Positions 44,695-55,412 of a stretch of 64,000 nt of DNA are shown here, piece by piece. The notes under the pieces were generated by a model. The model did not search any database, was not told the DNA's origin, and saw only the letters and a list, made by a program, of their open reading frames with translations. The position numbers and the translations under genes were made by a program. Source of the DNA: Deinandra increscens subsp. villosa (taxonomy: Eukaryota; Streptophyta; Magnoliopsida; Asterales; Asteraceae); the NCBI GenBank assembly GCA_039602395.1, contig JBCNJP010000018.1, positions 4,522,163 to 4,586,162 on the forward strand. Direction: 5' to 3'. Positions within the stretch are counted from its first letter, which is position 1, and every line of letters begins with the position of its first letter.

Positions 44695-44939
44695 CATACT
44701 CCCTGCGAAACAAAGCACACTCTTTGGTGGTCTCGTCCTCCTCATTACAATAAAATTAAGGAGGAACAAGGCCTTCGAAAACATATGCCCTAAAGCATTC
44801 ATCGTCTTCCCAAGGGTTAGAAACATTACCAAAAACGCTTAACCTCATTTTCCGGTTTCTAAATGTCATGTCAACGGTACCCGACCTACAATCTATTTGA
44901 GAATGAATAGTAGCTAAGAAAGGTCAACCAAAAAAATTA

Positions 44940-45564
44940 CCATTAGTTGTGAGGTTTTTTTTCAACTGACACATAATCTACTACAAAAAAATCAACCAGA
45001 TAGAAAAATTCATTTACCTTAACAATGACATCCGCTAAAATTCCCCGGGGCATCTTAGGGGTTAAATCAGCCAATATCAGCCGTGGTACCGGCTTTTTTC
45101 AAAGGCCCAAAGTCGTATTGATCATACAAGCTCCCCGGTATAATACTCACACTCGCTTGAAGATCCAATAGGGCAAGAGTCATTTGAAATCACCAACTTG
45201 TATTGAAATCATTGGTGCCTTTGCATTATAAAACTCACATTCGCGGTCTCATCAAGTTGTTTAGAATTTTATGATTGTATTTTTAGTGCACATATCTTTC
45301 AAATATTTAGCATAAGCCGGAATTTGTTTTATGGCATCCAAAAGGGGTAAATTTATTTTAACTTGTTTAAAATTTCCCACATTTTCTCTTGTAGTGGGCC
45401 CCGTTTGTTTGAAGTTTTTGCTTGCTTGGTTCAATTAGTGCCTTCGAGAATGGAACCGAATTTTCTTTTGGTTCAGTTGACTCTTCCTCTATTTCCCTAT
45501 TTTGTGATTCCTGAAAAGTTATATTTTTTTTTTGTTTTCCTAGGGCTAATAGACTTGGGTTCAA
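44940..45564 (-). pseudogene. Athila-like pre-protease and protease (right arm)
   Basis: Minus-strand remnants: an acidic, Lys-rich stretch (REIEEESTEPKEN) at 45367-45564, then broken frames with the conserved pre-protease words and a protease remnant resembling ALLDLQASVSI and LYDQYDFGPLKKA. Same decay as 8988-9510, so mostly inherited from before the duplication. Confidence 0.7.
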
Positions 45565-46101
45565 CTGATTTTTGAACTAGTTTTGTTTGGTCGGTTTATG
45601 GATCATCTTCACTATCACTTACCCAGTCCTCCACCACCCCATCATCTTGTGGTGAAGGTTCCCCCACCTTATTTTCTATGGTCTTACCTGAATACAAAAT
45701 GGTGATTTTTTTTATTGGCACATGTCGGATTACTTGGAATTAGTCGCTTGATGTTGTGGATTGATAATAGTATCATTAGGCAGCTTACATGGGTCTCTCC
45801 TTGAATTTTCAGCTGCGAGTTGACACATCTGCTTTTGCACCGCTTCCAATGTCTTATCTTGGATCTCGAGCTTCCTCTCAAATCCTTTTTGGTTTTTGAC
45901 AATCTGCTTTTTGGCTCTCGAAGACGAAATTCATCTTGTCCATCATTGAAGCAAGTTGAGCTTGCACTCCATCGTCTTGTTTTTGTTGCACTTACTGGTA
46001 GCCATTTTGTTGTTGGTTGGCTCCTTGAGAGTAGTTGTTCCTCGGGTATCCTCCTTGTTGTATCTTACTTGTCGGCTTTGATTTTGTGTTTGAGCTCCAA
46101 T

Positions 46102-47215
46102 CTACACATTATAACATTGAAAGTCAGGATTCAATTTATTATTAGGATTACCATACCTGAAGTTTGGATGATTGCGCAAGCCCGGATGATAAGTGTTGGA
46201 GTTCATGTTTCCTTGCACATAGCTCACATCCTCGCTTCTTTTGGTTGATGTTGGACAATAATTTGCTTGGTAACCCAACTCCCCACATATCGTGCACACT
46301 GTAAATTGATTGTTTTCCTTCACCTGTTCGGGTGCCCCACCCATCTTTAGTTAAGCAACTTGTTTTTCTAGCATTAACGTATGTTGCTTCAACTTCTTTA
46401 TTCTTTCCTCACCCTCATAATCTATGGTCTTGGTTGCTGATGATCTTGATCTTCGGCCATTTTGAGCCAATCTCTTTGATGTGGCACTCATTTTCGTTCC
46501 ATGTGCCCCCAATCTTCTGCCTCTGCATTGGTGAAGAAAGTGCCATTATTGATATAATTCAAGTCCCTTACACGTTCAGCAAGCATCCCATCATAAAATG
46601 ATTTGATCAAGTCCCATGTATCTATCCCATGACGTGGGCACTTCCTCAACAGATCCTTGAATCTAGTGAAGGCTTCATGAAATGGTTCCCCCGAGTGTTG
46701 TTGGAACGATCGAATTGCTTCTTTAGCCTTACTTGTCTTGCTCTTTGGGTAGTACTCTTCCAGGAAGGCTTATTGCATCTGTGCCCATGTATAAATACTT
46801 CCTGCAGGCAAGCTATCAAACCAGTGCCTTGCCCGATCCTTAAGGGTAAACTGGAAAAGCATCACCTTGACATCCACCGATCTAAACACTGTTGCCCTAA
46901 TTGTAACACAAATGGACTCAAAGGAATTGATATGAAGATAGTGCTCCTTAGTCTGTTTCCCAAAGAACTCAGGTAGATGACCCAAGTATTGAGGCTAACC
47001 TCAAAAGCTCTCCCATGTGCCCCGATTGGTGGAAGCACAGCTGAAGAGCTTGGCATTATTACAGTTTTGAAATGGCTAGCTACACCTTGATCCGATACGT
47101 TCACCACTATCCTTGGGACTCCTCCTTGGATACAAGTCTGGGCCGCTCCATTGTTATTCTGATTTAATTGCGGGACACCCCGTGGCGGTTGATTATGTTG
47201 CAGATTTTGGGGCAC
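46102..47215 (-). pseudogene. Athila-like gag (right arm), broken
   Basis: Pieces 46862-47215 (MPQNLQHNQPPRGVPQLNQN, Pro/Gln-rich), 46770-46985 (FTLKDRARHWFDSLPAGSIY) and 46102-46344 (zinc knuckle CTICGELGYQANYC). A frameshift after GRAFEV distinguishes it from the left copy, which reads through there. Both copies stop after TWAQMQ. Confidence 0.85.
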
Positions 47216-47814
47216 ATTCTGCGGGACATTCTGAGGTGGAACTTGTGCCTGGTTTCTAGGAATATCATTTGTTCCCTCACACCATATCCATACCCATCAT
47301 CTTCATTCTACTCATACCAATCTTGGTACCAGTGTTCCTCATCTCTTTGTCAATCTTACTGAAGCCCGTAGCCCTCAGTTGCATAACCATACCCTTACTG
47401 ATTAAAAAGTGGATTTTGCCTTACGTTATGGGGTTGGTTAACATGACGGAGGGTGGGGGTTGCGAATACATAGGCTGTTGTGGTGGGGGTTATTAATGGA
47501 AGATGGGTGGTTGTTATGGTATGTTTTGTCCTCCTCGGTCACGAAGGTCTTCAGCTTCATGGTGGGATGATCTAGGGAAAAGGGAGGGATAAGGCCTCAT
47601 ATTTCCCTGTTGAATGTCATCTAGATTTGGTTGATGTTGAAAACATGTGGCTCTTGTTGTGTTAGTGGGTATTAAGGTTGGTTTTGCGGGTCTTGTGGAC
47701 TTTGGATTTTACAGGTAAGCATCGGCCCTAAATCGAATGATGAGATAGAACCCTAATTTCTTTCATTCTTCGTCATTTCTAATTTTATAGGTATGTTTCT
47801 CTTAAAAACATTTT

Positions 47815-47828
47815 GGGGGGGGGGGGGG
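47815..47828. repeat. 14-base poly-G run
   Basis: Partner of the 17-C run at 6591-6607. Confidence 0.9.
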
Positions 47829-48281
47829 TGTTGTTGCGATTTAGTTCATCGATCTTTTTTCTTAGACATACTTGAATTTTTTTTAGAGAAACATATCTGT
47901 TTAACTCAAAATTTCATCCTCATTTTGCATATCTATATATTTCCGACTCACCGATGTTTTTTTGGAGTTGATAGACAGATCAACCATGGTAACCATCATT
48001 GTTTGCTTCTAATTTATTTTTTCCAAGAAACTAAAGAACTTGAGCCAAAAAAACAAAACTCGGAGACCTTGAGTGTCCAGAAGGTAAATCAGATAAATCA
48101 TTCACATCTTCTTCAATTTGCAAAATTATTGCTTTAGTCTTCACAAGGTTAGTACTCAATATGTATTGCTATAGAATCATAATCATAGCCAAAAGAACAC
48201 TATTTGTATGCATAATTCTTAATTCATTTGGTTTGTTATGTTGCCACACCATATGAAATCCTATTTACCATTTGTCTTTAA
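47829..48281 (+). other. Low-copy spacer, copy of the exon-like region
   Basis: Reverse partner of 6142-6590. It holds the same 56-nt exon-like piece (about 48027-48082, KELEPKKQNSETLSVQK then donor GTAAAT) and the 10-nt piece before GTTAGT near 48140. No other feature. Confidence 0.25.
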
Positions 48282-48286
48282 TGTGA

Positions 48287-48530
48287 TGTTAGGTTAATCC
48301 CGTCAATATCCCAAAGTTAAACTTTTGATCCAATTATGTCATTATGTAAAATTAGTAGGTTTAGTATGTATTTATTTGTATATGTCGGTTCCTTCAACCC
48401 ACATACCCTTTCACAATGTATATAAACACAAATTCGATGTTCATTCATTTATCATCAATTCAATAATAAAAATTAAGTTCTGTTGATGAAAAACTTGTAT
48501 CAATTAGCGATTACAATTTGATTCCCATCA
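48287..48530 (+). repeat. Copia 5' LTR (right copy)
   Basis: 244 bp, TGTTAGG...CCCATCA, TATA-like box at about 48416-48424. Preceded by TGTGA (48282-48286). Confidence 0.94.
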
Positions 48531-48533
48531 AAT

Positions 48534-48545
48534 TGGTATCAGAGC
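48534..48545 (+). promoter_or_regulatory. Copia primer binding site (right copy)
   Basis: TGGTATCAGAGC. Confidence 0.93.
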
Positions 48546-49157
48546 GACAATCAGGAATCACCCATCGCTTAAGAACAGTCACTCAAAACCATCACCGAAA
48601 AATCACCAGAGTTCTTTCAAATCACAACTTACAAATCGAAAATTGGAACCAGAAAATATACGTACCAGAAATCCCTACTCGCCAACAAAAATCAAAGACC
48701 AAAGCAAAGTCTCGAGGACGCATGCACCTTCCTCCTCTTCGACGATCAGCAACATGACACAAGTCGTGTTCATGCCGACAACAACATGGTGGCCAAAATA
48801 AGGGTCATCGCACATCTTCAATCGAATCCTAGGCATGTCGTTTGAAGACATCAAGAACAAAATCGTTCCTTTGGGTTTCTCCTTTCTGGTTCGCAATCAA
48901 GGGTCAGGGACGAATGTTTTTTTAGAAGTCTCCTGCCTAATTCCGATCACGGCTCACACAAGGGTATTATAAACTCTATCAGGTTCCTCGAAAATCCCAC
49001 TTTTGAATTAAGATTCACTTATTTATTAGAACTTAGAAAGTTTTGGCCTTAGTGCACAAACCTACGTTCTCTATACACATTCGGTACAAATTTGTGGGTA
49101 ATTAGAATCTGCCTTTTAAGTCTTGATTAAAACATTAGGATTTTTTTTTTTAAAAAC

Positions 49158-49962
49158 ATGGGTGACACAAATCAGAACAAATATCGCAATGCCAATGTTC
49201 CTACAAATGGTTCAAAATTTTTATAATTTCTTTGCCCTATGTTAAATTGTTTCTAAATTTTTAACTTTATCCAATATGGGTGGTTAAATTTAAAACCATT
49301 TTAGAAGCCAACGGGTTGTGGGAATTGGTCGGCCCCGTAGAGGGAACACAAGTTGATCCTAAAAGGACAAAATGACAATGGCATACTTGTTCCAATCAAT
49401 ACCAGAAGAACAAGTATTGCAAGTAGCAAAACATACCACTGCTAAGCAAGTTTGGGATGCCTAAAGACTAGGCATGTTAGAGTTGAACGTGTACAAAAGG
49501 CACGTCTTCAAACTCTCAAATCTGATTTTGAAATGCTACAAATGAAGGATGATAAATCCATAGATAGCTTCACTGGAAAATTATCTAGTATTGCTACTAG
49601 GTCCACAAACTTAGGTTCTACATTCGAGGAAGCCACTCTAGTACGTAAGCTTTTGACTTCTGTACCTGAAAAATTTATACACATAGTAGCTTCCATAGTA
49701 CAATATTCAGATGTAGATTCCATGACCTTAGATGAAGCTATTGAAAGACTTTAGACATTCGAAGAAAGGGTACATGCTAAGAAAGCAAAACAACCCGACA
49801 CCTCTGATAAATTACCACTTACCCAACACGAGGGTAACATCGGTCGTGGACGACCTTCTAAAGGAAGATTCCAAGCTTCACGAGGACGATGGCGTGGAAG
49901 AGGCAAACATGGAGGACGATTTGGCAACAACTCTCATAAAAATTTCAAAACCAATACATTAA
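49158..49962 (+). pseudogene. Copia gag N-terminal region (right copy), broken
   Basis: The start codon ATG at 49158 (MGDTNQNKYRNANVPTNGS) soon meets stops. The piece 49452-49754 carries the capsid part (MLQMKDDKSIDSFTGKLSS, LLTSVPEKFIHIVASI, TLDEAIERL) and ends at a stop not present in the left copy. 49732-49962 holds shifted remnants. Confidence 0.85.
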
Positions 49963-50617
49963 ACAAACCAAATCCTCCCCTAGATAAAAAAAACCACACC
50001 AAGCCAAAACAAACCCAAATGCTACAATTGTGGTAAACTCGGTCATTATGCCTCAGATTGCTATTTTCTCAAACAAAATAAAGAAACCTCAAACCTCATC
50101 GAATAGGATGTCAAACCTATCCTTCTAATGGCTTACACTCAAGACTCGGATAAGCCACTCAAAGTCTTTCTAAATGAACGAATCCAACCAAACAAGTACA
50201 ACACCTTTGATGAAAGTCTATGGTACCTGGACAATGGATCCAGTAATCACATGACCGGAATACGATCTCATTTCTCCGAACTTGATGAAAGTTACGTTTT
50301 CGTAATGGATCATACGTTAAAATCAAAGGAAAAGGCTTAATCCTTCTAAATTGCAAAACTGGGGACCAACGCCTCATTCCCCAAGTTTACTATATTTCAA
50401 GCCTAAGAAGTAACATTCTGAGCCTAGGTCAACTAACCGAAAATGGTTGCAAAATAATTATGGAAAATGATCTTCTACATATCCATAATCAAAGTAAAAG
50501 ACTACCCCTAAGAGTCACTCGATCACCACATATCCATAATCAAAGTCAAACTTAGAAGATCAATCATGGCTATGGCATGCACACTAAGGTCACCTCAACT
50601 TTGAATCAATCAAGAAT
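49963..50617 (+). pseudogene. Copia zinc knuckle, protease and pre-integrase (right copy)
   Basis: The zinc knuckle CYNCGKLGHYASDC is at about 50019-50061. The protease piece 50128-50340 has LDNGSSNHMTG (Ala to Ser compared with the left copy). A deletion after DES breaks the frame. A short internal repetition of CACATATCCATAATCAAAGT at about 50477 and 50526 marks a local duplication/deletion. The stop in WHA-H-stop-GHLNF is shared with the left copy. Confidence 0.85.
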
Positions 50618-51868
50618 ATGTCACAAAAGGGGTTAGTCTACGAGATTCCTTCTATTACTCATGCAACTCAATTATGTGATGCATGCCTATTAGGTAAACA
50701 CATTATATCCCCATTTCCTAACCAAACCTTAACTAAGTCTGACTCCCCATTAGACCTAGTTTATGGTGATTTATGTGGTCCTATTACACCCGTCACAAGT
50801 TCTGGAAAGAAATATATATTTCTACTTGTGGATGACTGCACAAGATATATGTGGGCATATTTTCTAACATCTAAGGACCAAGCCTTTGAAACATTTAAAG
50901 AATTCAAAAACACCGTTGAAACTGAGGTTAGAACCAAGCTTAAAAGTTTTAGAACTGATAGAGGTGGAGAAATTACATCATATGAATTTAACCAATATTG
51001 CAAGGATCATGGGACTCTAAGACAATTAACTGCTCCTTATACACCCCAACAAAATAGAGTAGTTGAACGTCGAAATAGAACCACACTTTCTGCAACTAGA
51101 AGTATGTTAAAAGCTACTAGTATGCCTCAAACCTTTTGGGGGGAGGGAGTTCGTCATTCTATTTATCTATTAAATAGAATTCCTACAAAATCTTTGAAGG
51201 ATACTACACCCTATGAGGCTCTAAAAGGTCACAAACCAAACATAAGTCATCTTAGGATTTTTGGTTGCATAGCATATTCAAAAGTACCATCGGTTCACCT
51301 TAAGAAACTTGTTAATAGAAGCATACCTATGGTATATCTAGGCAACGAACCTGGAACAAAAGCCTATAGGTTATTCGATCCTACAACAAATAGAATTTGC
51401 ATAAGCCGTGATGTAAAGTTCAAGGAAAAAGAATCATGGGATTGGACAAAATACACACAAGATACAAATCAAGAGTGGACTAATTTCATTATTGAACCTA
51501 CTCAAACAGAAACTCTACCAATCATCCATGAACCTCCTACAAATGATGAAAATGAAAATGAACATAATGATGATGATGATGATGATGATGGATATGAGTC
51601 TCAACATACTCCACCAGACTCACCTTCTACTCAAACACCATCCACATCAACATCCGAGCCTAGCTCAATTGAGTCACATACTCAAGCATCTTCGACAACT
51701 GCCCAAAGTAGCCCTGCACCATTTGATTATACACCTCTTCAAGGTTTTAGATCACTTAATGAAATTTATGAACGGGCTCCAAAGATTGAAATTCCAAATA
51801 ATCAGTTACTTCTAGCCGAAGATGAACCTCAAACTATAAAGAAGCTTCTCAAGACAAAAGATGGATAA
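50618..51868 (+). pseudogene. Copia integrase (right copy), long open piece
   Basis: 416 open codons. Zinc end LCDACLLGKH, first D in YGDLCG, second D in FRTDRGGE, and the E region PYTPQQNRVVERRNRT are all present, so the D-D-E triad is complete. Then LKATSMPQTFWGEGVRHSI, YEALKGHKPNISHLRIFGC, and an acidic linker with a run of eight Asp (about 51569-51592). It ends by frameshift in the linker before reverse transcriptase (stop at 51868). Confidence 0.92.
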
Positions 51869-51873
51869 AAGCT

Positions 51874-53106
51874 ATGAAAACTGAGCTAGAATCCATCAAC
51901 AAGAACAAAACTTGGGAATTAACTACTTTACCTGATAACCACAAAGCAATCGGCTTAAAGTGGATATTCAAAACTAAACGTGATGCAAGTGGCAATATTC
52001 TAAAACATAAAGCACGTTTGGTGGCTAAAGGCTACGTGCAACAACACGGAATTGATTTTGATGGAGTATTCGCTCCCATGGAACGAACGGAAACAATACG
52101 TCTAATTTTAGCCTTGGCTGCATACAATCAATGGGAAGTACATCATCTTGATGTCAAGTCTTCCTTTCTACACGGTGAATTAAAAGAATAAGTATATGTC
52201 TCACAACCTGAAGGTTTTGTGAAACCAGAAAATGTAGGAAAAGTCTACAAACTCTCAAGAGCACTATACGGACTTCAACAAGCTCCAAGAGCATGGAACG
52301 TTAAACTAGATTATACTTTGAAGTCTCTAAACTTTAAGAAATGGAACTTGGAACAAGCCGTATACATTAAGAACATCAAAACATCAACACTACTAGTCAG
52401 AGTGTATGTTGATGATCTTATAGTAATTGGATCACCCAAGACCAAAATCAGCAACTTGAAGTCACAAATGGAAAAGAAGTTCGAAATGAGTGACTTAGAT
52501 CTTCTTGCTTACTACTTAGGAATTGAGGTTACACAATCAAAGGGTGAAATTTTAATCAAGCAATCAAGCTACATCAACAAGATTCTAAAGTCTTTAAACA
52601 TGCTTGACTGCAATGAAACTAAGAACCCTATGGATCCAGGTCTAAAGCTAACCAAAGTAGATGGTGGAAACTTAGTTGACTCAACCGAATATAGAAGTAT
52701 TATAGGTTGCTTAAGGTACTTGCTTCACACTATACTCGTCTTAAGCTACTCCGTGGGCTTACTAAGTCGCTTCATGCAAGAACCAAGAGAAATACATCAA
52801 AAGGCAATCAAACAAGTACTTCGATACATCAAAGGTACTAAGAACTACGGGATCACATATCAAAAGGACAACTATAAATTAATAGTATACAGTGATAGTA
52901 GTTATGGAGTCAATACCGAAGAAGGAAAAGGTACAACCGGCATAATATTCAATTTTAGAAATGCACCAATTAGTTGGAGTACTCAAAAGCAAGGATCTGT
53001 GGCACTATCTTCTTGTGAATCTGAATTTATAGCAGCAATAGCCGCATCAACTCAAGCTTTATGGTTAAAACGACTACTAAGTGAATTTAATAGATTGGAA
53101 GGTTAA
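51874..53106 (+). pseudogene. Copia reverse transcriptase and RNase H (right copy)
   Basis: Pieces 51874-52191 and 52219-53106, with KWIFKTKRDASGNILKHKAR, the shared stop after HGELKE, LYGLQQAPRAWN and catalytic YVDDLIVIGS (about 52404-52430). The RNase H has CESEFIAA, and a frame break near 53090 sends it out of frame (stop at 53106). The left copy has lost YVDD, so this one is better preserved in the active site. Confidence 0.92.
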
Positions 53107-53285
53107 CTATCCTAGTGGACAACAAGTCTGCAATCGCCTTAATGAAGAATCCTGTCTTCCATGGACGAAGCAAACATATTGACACTCGCTACCACTTCAT
53201 AAGAGAATGAGTTGAAAAATATCAAATCATGGTGGAACACATAAGTGGTGAATTACAACTAGCTGATATACTAACGAAGCCTCTT

Positions 53286-55069
53286 GATGTGTGTGGTTTT
53301 GGATATGAAAATATAATTGATTTCGGGCTGAAAAACGTCAAAACAAACTTGAAAATATTAAATTATATTTGTTTCTGATGATTATTGTGAGTTTTCAGGT
53401 TAAAACAAGTTTGGCACGGAAAACGAGGTGAAAATGAAGAAAAGTCAAAGTTCGGGTCAACCGGTCAAACGCATAAGTCAAAATCAAAAAGTGCAGAAAA
53501 ACTTCACGGCTTGCAGGCTGTGAGACACCCTGTCACGGCCAAGACCAAGCTGTGAAGATCCTGACCAAGCTGTGACACTGAGCCGCAAACCAGTCACCGG
53601 TGAAAACTATGTCACGGCTTGACCTGCAAGCTGTGAGAGCCTTGACGGCCGTGAAGATCCTGTCCAGGCCGTGAAGCACCCTGTCCATGGATAGCCAGCC
53701 CGTGAAGATCCTGTCCAGGCCGTGAAGCACCCTGTCCCTGGATAGCCAGGCCGTGACAGACCAAAAACCCATTTTTGGAAGTTTTGTGATTTCGGCCCCT
53801 ATATATAGAGGGCTCATTTCCACCATTGAAAACATCTTGGAGAGCAGAGAAAGAGCCATAGGAAGCCCTCATTGAAGCCATTCGAAGACTTGAAGATTTG
53901 AAGCATTCAACGAGGCAAAAGTTAGCGTTTTTCATCATTCGAGCTTCTCTTTGGTATTGTATTTACATTTAGCCATGTACTATTGTTTAGATCTGATATG
54001 TTTATGTTTAAACATTAACATGGTTGGCTAAACTCATCGTATCGCTTAGGCGAGGCGAATCCAACCATGGTTTGACTTCATAAGTATCGGTTTTTCGTTT
54101 ACATTTGCATTTAGGAAGTAAAAGTTATGATTGCTTTGATTTGGTTGATGAATTGAATTCCTTATTGTATCTAGTCAATCTCTGGTCTTGTGGAACCCTA
54201 ACCCTAGCTTGCAAAGCCTTCTATCGTTAGGGAACTATTGTATAGCCGAACAACAGAACCTGCGGCGTACGCGTGAACTAGAAATAGTCACGGTCATCAG
54301 GGAAACCCTATAATTCGATTAGGAGTCCACCATAGAGTTTGAGTGAGAAATCACCTTACCCTTAGCTAGTAGCTACCCTTCCCATTGTCAAGTAGTCAAG
54401 CATTCACCGATAGGTCGGGTCTGTTCCTGCTTAGTCGTGTCTAGGGCCTACTAGGTCAACCTATCAACCCAATCGTAACCGCTTCACAACTCTAGGACCG
54501 TTAGGGCCATACCTATCCTAACCCTTCGACCAGTTGTGAGTTGAGCCACCGATAACTCGGGACCCAGCCTGGGGCACTTCATAAACCGCAACCTTATCAA
54601 TACTTAACCATGGAACAGTAGTAACCGTCTAGGGCGTGTCTATAACCCTAAATTGTGAACCTATCCACAGGAACTAGGTAAGCCTTGTCTTAGGACGCCA
54701 GTTCACCTCAGAGATAACTTAGAACGCATTACCGGTACATTTGTCAAACCTAAGTTGGAGGAGCCATGCCTAAGTGATCCTTTCCAAATATTTGCTTTTC
54801 AAACAACAACTTATTGCTTTTAATTAGATTTCTAAATTTAAAATCAATTTCAAAACAAAACAAAATCCAGCTAAATTACTAATCAAACTGTTTTCAACAA
54901 ATCTGTGTCCTTAAGGTTCGACAACCCGGTGTTTACCAATACTGTGCTACGCACGACAGGTATACTTGCCTTAGTGTGTTGGTATAGTCCCCTGGTAGAT
55001 AACCAGTTTATAAATTTAAAATTTGATAGTGTAGAACCCTACTTTTTCTATACACTTATCAGCACATCA
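53286..55069 (+). repeat. LTR of the second Athila-like element
   Basis: Begins TGATGTG and ends CACATCA (perfect 7-bp inverted ends), 1784 bp, followed by a PBS. TATA box CTATATATAG at 53800-53809, with a motif array just upstream. Confidence 0.88.
53505..53765. repeat. GCCGTGAAG/CCTGTCC motif array in LTR U3
   Basis: Variants of GCCGTGAAGATCCTGTCCAG recur through this stretch. 53648-53750 is a clean tandem pair with a 51-bp period. It ends about 35 bases before the TATA box. Confidence 0.88.
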
Positions 55070-55075
55070 AGTTAT

Positions 55076-55093
55076 TGGCGCCGTTGCCGGGGA
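55076..55093 (+). promoter_or_regulatory. Primer binding site, Athila type
   Basis: TGGCGCCGTTGCCGGGGA six bases after the LTR. This PBS is typical of Athila-like elements and, as I recall, pairs with an aspartate tRNA. Confidence 0.82.
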
Positions 55094-55412
55094 CGCGGTA
55101 ACGTTTTAAATAGTCAAAATTAGTAGTTTAGCCAAAATTTCTAATCCTGCAACGCGCTGGTGTACGCGACGAAGTTCTCAATCTGAGATACTCATTCCTT
55201 TCGACGAACCTGAACGAGAGTTTCGACGCAGACATCAGCAGCAGAGGCAACCGATGGGCGACGCAAATCCGCCTTGACGAACACTGTCATCCTACATGAA
55301 GCCGAGCTTGGCGGGAGCAAGCCCGAGCATCGCTGTAACCGCTGGGAATGAGTCGTACACCATCCCACCTCAGGTCATCACTATGATCAAAAACTAAATC
55401 CAATTCGATGGA

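Larger units (their letters stand above)
44700..47660 (-). mobile_element. Athila-like Gypsy element, 5' half (right arm)
   Basis: Inverted partner of 6760-9721, split from 29546-31489 by Tekay. On the minus strand: gag, zinc knuckle, pre-protease, protease, all broken. The upstream limit is uncertain because neither LTR nor PBS was recognised. Confidence 0.82.
34417..53285 (+). repeat. Right arm of the inverted duplication
   Basis: This is the reverse partner of 1094-20441 (see that entry). Differences include a 378-bp deletion in the Tekay protease, different homopolymer lengths, the (AG)n length, and an Athila-like insertion at 53286 that ends the visible homology. The left end is set only by the N gap of the other arm. 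Confidence 0.9.
48287..53285 (+). mobile_element. Ty1/Copia element (right copy), 3' end cut off
   Basis: Same element as 768-6136 in opposite orientation. The 5' LTR and PBS are present; the 3' end (polypurine tract and 3' LTR) is replaced at 53286 by an Athila-like LTR. The leader 48546-49157 has no ORF. The coding regions share several stops with the left copy but keep YVDDL and a longer integrase frame. Confidence 0.94.

Noticed and set aside
47793..48137. 114-codon plus-strand frame as one protein
   Set aside because: It starts in the poly-G tract and runs through AT-rich sequence. Only its last part, the exon-like piece, has splice borders and is treated separately.
53533..53938. Two 108-codon minus-strand frames with repeats
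   Set aside because: They translate the 51-bp LTR motif array in two frames. The repetition is DNA-level, with no start context or homologue.
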